Below the pieces are notes generated by a model. The model saw only the letters and a program-made list of their open reading frames with translations. It did not search any database and had not been told where the DNA came from. From Kitasatospora sp. Root107 (lineage in GTDB: Bacteria > Actinomycetota > Actinomycetes > Streptomycetales > Streptomycetaceae): a stretch of DNA of 45,526 nt. Shown here piece by piece: positions 14,713 to 21,927 of the stretch. Where the stretch lies: the NCBI RefSeq assembly GCF_001424875.1, contig NZ_LMCT01000056.1, positions 140,969 through 186,494 on the forward strand, written 5' to 3'. Numbering within the stretch: position 1 is the stretch's first letter; each line of letters starts with the position of its first letter. Both the position numbers and the translations under genes were made by a program.

Positions 14713-15887
14713 AGCCAGGCCACCAGGTGCGGCAGTCCGTTGCTGGGGTCGTCCGCAGCGGCTGCCGGCGGGCGCAGTTCGACCAGCTTGACCGGAACCG
14801 CGTCCGGCACCAGATCGATCCGGTGGATCGACTCGATGCCGTCGACGGCCGACAGATAGGCCAGCGCCTTGCCGTCCGGGGACAGCACCGCCCCCGAGAC
14901 GAACTGCTTCTCGGCCGGTAGCAGCGCCGCCACGCCCTCGACCCGGCCGAAGTCGGCCGCGAACCCGACGCGGTAGAGGTTGTCCCTTGTCCCGCAGAGC
15001 AGTTGGCGGCCGTCGAGCCAGAGCCTGGGGAAGCAGCCGAGCGGCACCTGCTCCGAACCGGGCACGGCCTGGTAGCCCGGCGTGGCCGCACCGAGCACCA
15101 GCGGTTCCACGATGCCGTCGGCGTCCCCGGCCACCTGGTCGGCGCGCCACAGGACCGCGTGCTGCTGGGCGTACCCGGCCGCCACCTCGCCGCCGGGGGC
15201 GACCGAGATGCCCTCGGCCTTGGTGTCGAACGGGCGTCCCAGCCATGGGCGGTCGCCGTGCAGGGCGAAGTCCTCGCCTGGCGCCGTCCCCCGGATGACC
15301 GGGTCGGCACCGTGCACGGCGAGATCACGGCTGGTCAGCTTCCGGCCCGCAGTCTCGTACCAGAGAACGGAGGAGCCCTCCTGGAAGAGCGGTCGGCGGT
15401 CCTCGCCCGGTCCGTCCGCCGGCGCAGTGGAGCCCGCCTGCCCGCCGGGCAGGGTGAACGCGGCCGCCCGCTTCATCGCGCCCTCGCTCGGTGCCAGGGT
15501 CCCGGCGATCAGCGAGAAGTCGGCGTTGAACGCCTGCCGGTCGGCGGTCGCCGAGACGGTGGCGCTCAGGGTCGGTTCGCAGAGGGTGGCGCTGGTGGCC
15601 CGGTCCGGCAGGGTGGCGATCCGGCTGGCCTCCTCCCTGCCGTCGGTGGCGGACAGGGCGGTGACGGTCACCACGTGCACCTTGCCGTCCGCCATGGTCG
15701 GCGACGGCGCAGCCCACTGCTCGCAGGTGGCGACCACCAACCGGCCGGGCCCCGCGAGCGGCGGCCCGGCGGGCGCCGCGTCGGCGCCTCCGCCAGGACT
15801 CGTACAACCGCTCAGCACCAGGATGGTCGTGGCGAGCAACGCGGCGGCCGGGACGGCGCATCTGCGGGTAGGCGGGCGTACGGTCAC
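14709..15887 (-). CDS. Secreted lipoprotein, likely beta-propeller
   Basis: A 392-residue protein with a lipoprotein signal (ALLATTILVLSGC lipobox near residue 28). The mature part has repeated strand-rich segments, such as LWYETAGRKLTSRDLAV and AVLSPDGKALAYLSAVDG, that look like WD40/TolB-type propeller blades; the latter has the SPDGKALAY blade signature. No enzymatic motif is seen. The GTG at 15887 has GAGGAG upstream. It is convergent with tetR, sharing 4 bp at the stops. Function unknown, presumably extracytoplasmic binding or sensing. Confidence 0.78.
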   Translation of the reverse strand: MTVRPPTRRCAVPAAALLATTILVLSGCTSPGGGADAAPAGPPLAGPGRLVVATCEQWAAPSPTMADGKVHVVTVTALSATDGREEASRIATLPDRATSATLCEPTLSATVSATADRQAFNADFSLIAGTLAPSEGAMKRAAAFTLPGGQAGSTAPADGPGEDRRPLFQEGSSVLWYETAGRKLTSRDLAVHGADPVIRGTAPGEDFALHGDRPWLGRPFDTKAEGISVAPGGEVAAGYAQQHAVLWRADQVAGDADGIVEPLVLGAATPGYQAVPGSEQVPLGCFPRLWLDGRQLLCGTRDNLYRVGFAADFGRVEGVAALLPAEKQFVSGAVLSPDGKALAYLSAVDGIESIHRIDLVPDAVPVKLVELRPPAAAADDPSNGLPHLVAWL

Positions 15888-16137
15888 TGCTCTCCTCGAG
15901 CTCGGCCTGATGTGATCATCGGACGGTATCCGAACACGCCGTCAGCTACGCGAGGATTCAGGACGGTGAGCGTGACCGGCGTACGGAGTTCTGGAGCCTC
16001 GCCCTGACCTGATCCCGCACCGCCGTACGAACCGGCACGATCATATTCGGTCTCTTGCGGTCCTTTGCTCCGGCGGCCGACCGAACTCCGTAATCATGAT
16101 CCTCGGAAGCCGTCAGCCGGTCTGGGGGGATCTGTCA

Positions 16138-16182
16138 GTGTTTGCCACACCGCTCACCGTGCCGCCGTTCCACGTCTCGTAG
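16138..16182 (+). CDS. Possible 14-residue leader peptide of the MIB operon
   Basis: A short open frame (MFATPLTVPPFHVS) starting at GTG 16138, with a GGGGGGA ribosome-binding site 7 nt upstream. Its last codons lie inside a possible stem (16158-16163 pairing with 16187-16192). A terminator-like hairpin with a T-run follows 21 bp later, then the encapsulin gene. This geometry resembles an attenuator, but peptide expression is unproven and the codon content (Pro, Thr, Val) does not point to one amino acid. Confidence 0.3.
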   Translation: MFATPLTVPPFHVS

Positions 16183-16203
16183 CGCAGGCACGCGCTCTCA
16201 CCC

Positions 16204-16250
16204 GCGTCAGGTGCACCGGCCGGACAGGCCGGTTCGCCTGACGCGCTTTT
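16204..16250 (+). terminator. Hairpin plus T-run in the leader of the MIB operon
   Basis: Outer arms GCGTCAGG / CCTGACGC (16204-16211, 16237-16244) and inner arms ACCGGCC / GGCCGGT (16215-16221, 16227-16233) enclose a GGACA loop, with a 3-nt internal loop on each side, followed by GCTTTT. It reads as an intrinsic terminator in the plus direction only 56 bp before the encapsulin start, so it may control read-through into the operon. Confidence 0.6.
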
Positions 16251-16305
16251 GCGGTGAACTCGCGCCCCGGCAGGCCCGGCGGGCGCCTTTCCTCGAGGAG
16301 TAGCC

Positions 16306-17703
16306 TTGCCCGACCTGGAAGCACCACCCGCGCCGCAGTTGAGCCTGTCCACGCAGGCGGCCAGGCAGCTGGCCACCACCACCAAGTCCGAACCACAGAT
16401 GCAGGGCATCACCTCCCGCAACCTGCTGCGGGCGATGCCCTGGGTGGACGTCGCCGCCGGCACCTACCGGGTCAACCGGCGGCTGACCCTGCGGACCGGT
16501 GCCGGGCGGGTGCTCTTCGTTCAGCAGGGCGCCGACCAAGTCCGGGTCGTACCGGCCTCGTTGGACGCGCTCCCCGCCCTGCGCGACTACCCCGACCAGG
16601 ACGTACTCGCCGAGATCGCCGCCCGGTTCGAGCCCCGGCACATCCGGCCCGGCGACCTCCTCGCCGAACAGGGACAGCCGGTCGAGGAGGTCTTCCTGAT
16701 CGCCCACGGCCGGCTCGAACGGATCGTCGCCGGGAAGTACGGCGAGGCCCAACTGCTGGGCATGGTCACCGACGGCGCCCACCTGGGCGACGAGGCCCAC
16801 CTGCGTCCCGGAGCCGAATGGTCGGCCACCCTCAGGGCCGCCACCGAGGCCACCGTCCTCGCACTGCCCTGGGCCGGGTACCGGGAGATCCTCGACCGCA
16901 CGCCCTCCCTCCGGGCACACGCCGACGCCTTCCGGGCCCGCGCGAAGCGCGCCGTGAACCGCAAGGGCGAGGCCGAGATCGAGCTGAGCGCCGGTCACCG
17001 GGGTGAACCACAGCTGCCCACCACCTTCGTCGACTACGAACTCGCGCCCAGGGAGTACGAGCTGTCGCTCGCTCAGACCGTGCTCCAGGTCCACACCCGG
17101 GTCGCGGACCTCTACAACGACCCGATGGACCAGCTGCAGCAGCAGCTGCGGCTGACCGTGGAGGAGCTCCGCGAGCGGCAGGAACACGAGATCGTCAACA
17201 ACCGCGAGTTCGGCCTGCTGCACAACGCCGCCTACGAGCAGCGGATCTCCACCCGCAGCGGCCCACCCACCCCCGACGACCTCGACCAGCTGCTCGCCAT
17301 GCGCCGCTCCACCCACGCGTTCTTCGCCCATCCCAAGGTGATCGCGGCGTTCTTCGCCGAGTGCAACAAGCGCGGCCTCTACCCAGACCCCGCCGAGGTC
17401 AACGGCCGTACGGTGCCCGCCTGGCGCAACGTACCGATCTACCCCTGCTCCAAGATCCCGGTCTCCGACACCCACACCTCCACCATCATGGCGATGCGCT
17501 TCGGCGAGAAGGAGCAGGGCGTCATCGGCCTGCGACCGCAGGAGCTGCCCGAAGAGGTGGAGTCCGGGCTGAACGTCCGTTTCATGGGCATGAACCAACA
17601 GGCCGTCATGCGCTACCTGGTCACCGCCTACTTCTCCGCCGCCGTCCTGGTCCCCGACGCTCTCGGGCTGCTCGAGAACTGCCAGATCGGGGCAGCGGCG
17701 TGA
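16306..17703 (+). CDS. Family 2B encapsulin shell protein with cNMP-binding domain (EshA-like)
   Basis: A 465-residue protein long annotated as a Crp/Fnr-type cyclic-nucleotide-binding protein of MIB operons and now recognised as a Family 2B encapsulin: an HK97-fold nanocompartment shell with an inserted cyclic-nucleotide-binding domain. The N-terminal arm (SLSTQAARQLATTTKSEPQM) and the block around RNLLRAMPWVDVAAGTYRVNRR are typical. Residues about 90-215 form the nucleotide-binding beta-roll (IRPGDLLAEQGQPVEEVFLI...GAHLGDEAHL). The C-terminal half (LLHNAAYEQRISTRSG...FGEKEQGVIGLRPQELP) completes the HK97-like fold. No DNA-binding HTH is present. The start is TTG 16306 with GAGGAG 5 nt upstream. 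Its stop overlaps the MIB synthase GTG (GTGA), fitting stoichiometric shell-cargo production. Confidence 0.9.
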   Translation: MPDLEAPPAPQLSLSTQAARQLATTTKSEPQMQGITSRNLLRAMPWVDVAAGTYRVNRRLTLRTGAGRVLFVQQGADQVRVVPASLDALPALRDYPDQDVLAEIAARFEPRHIRPGDLLAEQGQPVEEVFLIAHGRLERIVAGKYGEAQLLGMVTDGAHLGDEAHLRPGAEWSATLRAATEATVLALPWAGYREILDRTPSLRAHADAFRARAKRAVNRKGEAEIELSAGHRGEPQLPTTFVDYELAPREYELSLAQTVLQVHTRVADLYNDPMDQLQQQLRLTVEELRERQEHEIVNNREFGLLHNAAYEQRISTRSGPPTPDDLDQLLAMRRSTHAFFAHPKVIAAFFAECNKRGLYPDPAEVNGRTVPAWRNVPIYPCSKIPVSDTHTSTIMAMRFGEKEQGVIGLRPQELPEEVESGLNVRFMGMNQQAVMRYLVTAYFSAAVLVPDALGLLENCQIGAAA

Positions 17704-18812
17704 TCGACTCCACCGACCTGCAGCGCATCCTGCGCGGCCCCAGCGGCCTGGGCACCCAGAGCCTCTACCTGACTCAGCCGCCAGCGGCCACCGTCCCGGC
17801 CTCGGAGCCGTCCGAGCAGGGCCGCCCGGCGCCAGGCGACCCGGTCCCCGGCCTCTACCACCACCCCGTCGCCGAGCCCGACCCCGTCCGGGTCGAGGAG
17901 GTCAGCCGGCGCATCAAGGCCTGGGCCGTGGAGGAGGTCCAGCTCTTTCCCCCGGAGTGGGAGGACCAGTTCGACGGCTTCGCCCTCGGCAGTTACATGA
18001 CGGTCTGTCACCCCGACGCCCCCACCGTCGACCACCTGATGATCGCCACCCGCCTGATGGCCGCCGAGAACGTCCTCGACGACACCTACTGCGAGGACCA
18101 CGGCGGCTCCCCGGTCGGCCTCGGCGGACGCCTGCTGCTCGCCCACACCGCACTCGACGACCTCCACACCACCCCCGAGTACCGGCCCGCCTGGGAGGAG
18201 TCCCTACAGGCCGACGCTCCCCGGCGGGCCTACCGCTCCGCCATGCAGTACTTCACCGAGGCCGCCACCCCGTCCCAGGCCGACCGCTACCGCCACGACA
18301 TGGCCCGGCTGCACATGGGCTACCTCGCCGAGGCGGCCTGGGACCAGACCGAGTACGTCCCGCAGGTGTGGGAGTACCTGGCGATGCGTCAGTTCAACAG
18401 CTTCCGGCCCTGCCCCACCCTCACCGACACCATCGGCGGCTACGAACTGGCCGCCGAACTGCACGCCCAGCCGGCCCTGCAACGCGTCATCGCCCTCGCG
18501 GCCAACGCGACCACCGTGATGAACGACCTCTACTCGTACACCAAGGAACTCGCCAGCCCGGGGCTGCACGTCAACCTGCCCGTGGTGCTGGCCCACCACG
18601 AGAACCTCACCGACCGCGAGGCGTACCTCAAGGCCGTCCGGATCCACAACGACCTGATGCACGCCTTCGAGGCCGAGGCCGCCGCACTCGCCGCCGCCTG
18701 CCCCGTCCCGACTCTGCTGCGCTACCTGCGCGGCGTCGCGGTCTGGATCGACGGCAACCACCACTGGCACCGGACCAACACCTACCGCTACACCCTTCCC
18801 GATTTCTGGTAG
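17700..18812 (+). CDS. tpc: 2-methylisoborneol synthase (class I terpene cyclase)
   Basis: A 370-residue terpene synthase converting 2-methyl-GPP to the earthy odorant 2-methylisoborneol. The aspartate-rich metal site is DDTYCED (127-133) and the NSE triad is NDLYSYTKE (N275, S279, E283), both characteristic of MIB synthases; WIDGNHHWHRTNTYRY closes the C-terminus. The first about 60 residues are disordered and Pro-rich and contain LQRILRGPSGLGTQSLYL, the kind of conserved N-terminal motif proposed to load the cyclase into the encapsulin shell. The protein is shorter than the roughly 440-residue S. coelicolor enzyme, the difference lying in this N-terminal tail. The GTG at 17700 overlaps the shell gene stop. 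Confidence 0.93.
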   Translation: MIDSTDLQRILRGPSGLGTQSLYLTQPPAATVPASEPSEQGRPAPGDPVPGLYHHPVAEPDPVRVEEVSRRIKAWAVEEVQLFPPEWEDQFDGFALGSYMTVCHPDAPTVDHLMIATRLMAAENVLDDTYCEDHGGSPVGLGGRLLLAHTALDDLHTTPEYRPAWEESLQADAPRRAYRSAMQYFTEAATPSQADRYRHDMARLHMGYLAEAAWDQTEYVPQVWEYLAMRQFNSFRPCPTLTDTIGGYELAAELHAQPALQRVIALAANATTVMNDLYSYTKELASPGLHVNLPVVLAHHENLTDREAYLKAVRIHNDLMHAFEAEAAALAAACPVPTLLRYLRGVAVWIDGNHHWHRTNTYRYTLPDFW

Positions 18813-18830
18813 CCCAAGAGGAGAAACCCC

Positions 18831-19697
18831 ATGACCACCACCGTTCCCAACGCCGCCATCCCCGCTCCCGCCACCAGCTACCAGGGCGACATCGCCCGCT
18901 ACTGGGACCACGAGGCCCGCCCGGTCAATCTGCGCCTCGGCGACGTCGACGGCCTCTACCACCACCACTACGGCATCGGCGACGTCGACCACGCCGCCCT
19001 GGAGGCGGGCCCGGACGCCGAGCGCGAGGAGCGGCTCGTCACCGAGCTGCACCGCCTGGAGTCCGCCCAGACCGACGTCCTGCTGGACCACCTCGGTCCG
19101 ATCCGCGCCGAGGACACCCTGGTCGACGCCGGCTGCGGCCGCGGCGGCTCCATGGTGATGGCCCATCAGCGTTTCAACTGCACCGTCGAGGGCGTCACCC
19201 TCTCCGCCAAGCAGGCCGACTTCGGCAACCAGCGCGCCCGCGACCTCGGCATCGACCACGCCGTCCGCGCCCGGGTCGCCAACATGCTCCACATGCCGTT
19301 CGAGACCGGCCAGGCCGCCGCCTCCTGGAACAACGAGTCCAGCATGTACGTGGACCTCGAGGACCTCTTCGCCGAGCACGCCCGCGTACTCGCCCAGGGC
19401 GGCCGCTACGTGACCATCACCGGCTGCTGGAACCCCGTCTACGGCCAGCCGTCCAAGTGGGTCTCCCAGATCAACGCCCACTTCGAGTGCAACATCCACT
19501 CCCGCCGCGAGTACCTCCGCGCGATGGCCGACAACCGCCTCGTACCCCAGACCATCATCGACCTGACCCCCGCGACCCTGCCCTACTGGGAGCTCCGCGC
19601 CACCTCCTCGCTGGTCACCGGCATCGAGGAGGCCTTCATCAACTCCTACAAGGACGGCTCCTTCCAGTACCTCCTGATCGCGGCCGACCGCGTCTGA
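18831..19697 (+). CDS. mtf: Geranyl diphosphate 2-C-methyltransferase
   Basis: A 288-residue SAM-dependent C-methyltransferase that converts geranyl diphosphate to 2-methyl-GPP, the substrate of the adjacent cyclase. Motif I reads LVDAGCGRGGSMVMAH (about 98-113). YWDHEARPVNLRLGDVDGLYHHHYG at the N-terminus and SWNNESSMYVDLEDLF are hallmark blocks of the family. AGAGGAG lies 8 nt before the ATG and 18 bp after the cyclase stop, so it is the third gene of the shell-cyclase-methyltransferase operon. A strong terminator follows. Confidence 0.95.
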   Translation: MTTTVPNAAIPAPATSYQGDIARYWDHEARPVNLRLGDVDGLYHHHYGIGDVDHAALEAGPDAEREERLVTELHRLESAQTDVLLDHLGPIRAEDTLVDAGCGRGGSMVMAHQRFNCTVEGVTLSAKQADFGNQRARDLGIDHAVRARVANMLHMPFETGQAAASWNNESSMYVDLEDLFAEHARVLAQGGRYVTITGCWNPVYGQPSKWVSQINAHFECNIHSRREYLRAMADNRLVPQTIIDLTPATLPYWELRATSSLVTGIEEAFINSYKDGSFQYLLIAADRV

Positions 19698-19717
19698 CCT
19701 ACGGTCAGGCGCCCTCC

Positions 19718-19758
19718 GGGCACGGAAGCCGGTTCCTCCTCGGACGGCTTCCGTGCCC
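19718..19758 (+). terminator. Terminator of the MIB operon
   Basis: A perfect 14-bp stem (GGGCACGGAAGCCG with its complement at 19745-19758) and a 13-nt loop, 21 bp after the methyltransferase stop. There is no long T-run, which is common for actinomycete terminators. Confidence 0.85.
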
Positions 19759-19856
19759 GTCCGTTCCCATTACCCGGGCAACCTTCATGCCGCTCAGCAC
19801 CACGGTGCGCCCCCACAACTCCGCAGGCCAGAAAGCTCCTCCCCGCGTGCACGGGT

Positions 19857-19967
19857 ATGGATGAGAGCGTGATCTCCAAGGAACGCGCCGCCGAGCTTGT
19901 CGAGTCCCACCCGCCTCTGCTGTTGCCCTTGGCGCGGGCTGGAATCTCCCCCTGGGGGAGCTCATAG
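19857..19967 (+). pseudogene. Truncated N-terminal fragment of a small immunity-like protein
   Basis: A 36-codon frame starting MDESVISKERAAELVESH, a helix that resembles the start of small actinomycete proteins annotated as YrhB or Imm35-type, which usually begin (I/L)xKERAxELVE and continue for about 80 residues. Here the frame ends after a Pro/Leu stretch of no clear homology, so it looks like a remnant. The assignment is from memory of the family and is weak. Confidence 0.3.
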
Positions 19968-20016
19968 CGTTCCTCTCGGCGCCGCAGGGTGCGGCTGCCG
20001 AGAAGGGGTGTGTGTC

Positions 20017-20757
20017 ATGGCTACGTTCGTACTGGTGCCCGGTCTGTTCATGGGGGCGTGGGCGTGGGAGGCGGTGGCCGCCGAGCTGGAGGCCAAGGGA
20101 CACCGGGCGGTGGCGGTCAGCCTGCCTGGGCTGGCGGAGCGCGCGGGGGATGACGCGTCGACGGTCGGACTGGCGTCGCACGCGGACGCGGTGGCGGAGG
20201 TGCTCGCCGCTGAGGGCCCGGGAACGGTGCTTGTGGCGCACAGCTACGGCGCGTTTCCATGCGTCGCGGCGGTGGACCGGCGGCCGGAGCTGGTGTCGCG
20301 GCTGGTGTTCGTGGACACCGGCTCCCCGGAGACGGGCGAGTCGGTGGTGCTGACGATGCCGCAACTGGACCTGCCGACGGCGGTGGCGGGGGACGCGGTT
20401 CCGGCGCCGAAGGAGATCCCGGCGGTGCACGGCGTGCCGGAGGCGGAGCACGAGCGCTGGCTCCGCCTGGCCACCCCGCAGCCGGTTCGGACGGTCACCG
20501 AGCCCGTCGAGCTGACGGGCGACTGGCTGCGGGTGCCAACCACCGGGGTGTTCTGCCTGTCGAGCGGGTTGAGCGTGGAGTTCGCCCGTTCGCTGCATGC
20601 CACCGGGATGCCCCGCTTTGCGAAGCTGGCCGAGCCCGGCGTGACCTTCTTCGAACTGCCGACCGGTCATTACCCGATGCTGTCCGCGCCGCTGGAGCTG
20701 GCCGAGGTACTGGAGCGCGCCGCCGGCGGTGGAGGCCGCAGCCTTTACGACAGCTGA
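20017..20757 (+). CDS. Alpha/beta hydrolase
   Basis: A 246-residue alpha/beta hydrolase of the esterase / salicylic-acid-binding-protein-like group. The N-terminus FVLVPGLFMGAWAWEAVA gives the oxyanion-hole region. The nucleophile elbow is VAHSYGAF, in place of the more usual GHSxG. The catalytic His is in LPTGHYPML near the C-terminus. The ATG at 20017 has AGAAGGGG upstream. Between 19976 and 20002 the leader contains a stem with CTCGGC / GCCGAG outer arms, of unknown meaning. Probable small-ester hydrolase; substrate unknown. Confidence 0.8.
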   Translation: MATFVLVPGLFMGAWAWEAVAAELEAKGHRAVAVSLPGLAERAGDDASTVGLASHADAVAEVLAAEGPGTVLVAHSYGAFPCVAAVDRRPELVSRLVFVDTGSPETGESVVLTMPQLDLPTAVAGDAVPAPKEIPAVHGVPEAEHERWLRLATPQPVRTVTEPVELTGDWLRVPTTGVFCLSSGLSVEFARSLHATGMPRFAKLAEPGVTFFELPTGHYPMLSAPLELAEVLERAAGGGGRSLYDS

Positions 20758-20821
20758 CCGGGGATGACGTTGAGCGGCTGTGCGACTGCGCGAGCCATCC
20801 CGTACGGGTTTGAGAGCGGCC

Positions 20822-21508
20822 ATGCTGCCGGTCGGAATCACGGCGGGCCTGGGTGCTGCGGCAGCGTTCGGGACCGGTGCCATCCGCCTTGGCGCCGGGC
20901 AGTCGCCGCGGGGGCGTACCTTCACGGGGCTGATGGAGTTTTCGCTGTGGAGTGCGCTGGTCGGCGCGTCGTTCGCCATGTGGGTGGTCGTGGCGGCGAT
21001 CAGCGGACGGCTGCTGCGTATGCGCTGGCGCGATGCGGCCCCCCTCCAATCCACCGCCGCTGGACGGAAAGTGGCGACTGCAGGCGCTCCTGATCGTCGG
21101 ACTGTGGGATGTCCAGGTCCGGTTGTTTCGGCTCGACCGGAGCCTCCCGGCCGAGCCGGGCTGCCCGCTCCCGGCAGGACTGCTGGACGCACTGGACCAG
21201 GAGTGGCGGGCAGCCCAGACTTCCCGCCCTCGTACTTGCTGATGTACGGCGCGTTCTTCAGTGCGGTCTTCGCGTTCGTCTTCATGCCGGTGGCCATGCA
21301 GTGGCGCTCGGTCACGGTACAGCTGGTCAACTCGGTCGCGCCGGTACCCGAGGCGGCGAACCTCGACGACAAGTGGCTGGCCAGGCGCTCGCACCTCACC
21401 ACCTTCCTGCGCCTTGACCTCTCCCTCCCCAAGCTCCTAGCCCCTGCTCTGGGCATCCTCGCCCCGCTGGCGACGAGCGCTCTGAGTCTCGTGCTCCCGA
21501 GCAGCTAG
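20822..21508 (+). pseudogene. Frameshifted membrane protein, unknown function
   Basis: The coherent protein lies in two frames. From ATG 20822 (MLPVGITAGLGAAAAFGTGA) to about 21040 and again from about 21225 to 21508 (YLLMYGAFFSAVFAFVFMPV) it reads in one frame. In between, the sensible sequence (PPLDGKWRLQALLIVGLWD, ...LLDALDQEWRAAQ) is in another. The first switch is at a run of six C (about 21040) and the second near 21220. Reconstructed, it is a 220-230-residue protein with two to four membrane helices. Two compensating single-base changes mean either a pseudogene or sequencing errors. No family recognised. Confidence 0.6.
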
Positions 21509-21927
21509 AGCCTCTGCGATGGTGTTATCACCGCCATGGTGGTCAGGCTGGCGCATTGGCGGGCCAGGCTCCGCACTGCCGGTAAGACGTGAAAGGACCA
21601 GGCCGGGGAAATGCAGCCCGTGCGCTTCGGGGCGCGCTGTGGCCGGCGCGATCACGCGGTGCCTGTGGCAACCGGTAGCCGCCCCTGGCTGGAGAACGCC
21701 CGCGTGGCTCGCGGCGCCAAGGCTGCTGACCGTGTTCTCAGAGGGCGGCGGAGGAACGGCCCATCGCCGGCGCGGCCCGTCACACGTCACGCGATCGACC
21801 ACTCTTGACGATGACTTCCGCACCGGCGGGAGGAGGTGTGCTGCGTGTTCTTCCCGCCGTACGGTCCTCGGTGCGGGACGATGCGGACGAAAGGGTAGAA
21901 AAGCCAAGCGAGGAAGAAAGGTCGGAC
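21509..21927. other. Intergenic region upstream of katG
   Basis: About 420 bp with no convincing gene on either strand. No fur/catR-type repressor gene is present, although many actinomycete katG genes have one immediately upstream. TTGACG at about 21805 could be a -35 element of the katG promoter, but no partner -10 is clear. Confidence 0.4.

Noticed and set aside
17361..17699. Upstream extension of the MIB synthase frame
   Set aside because: It overlaps the shell gene out of frame; GTG 17700 gives a GTGA coupling and the family N-terminus.
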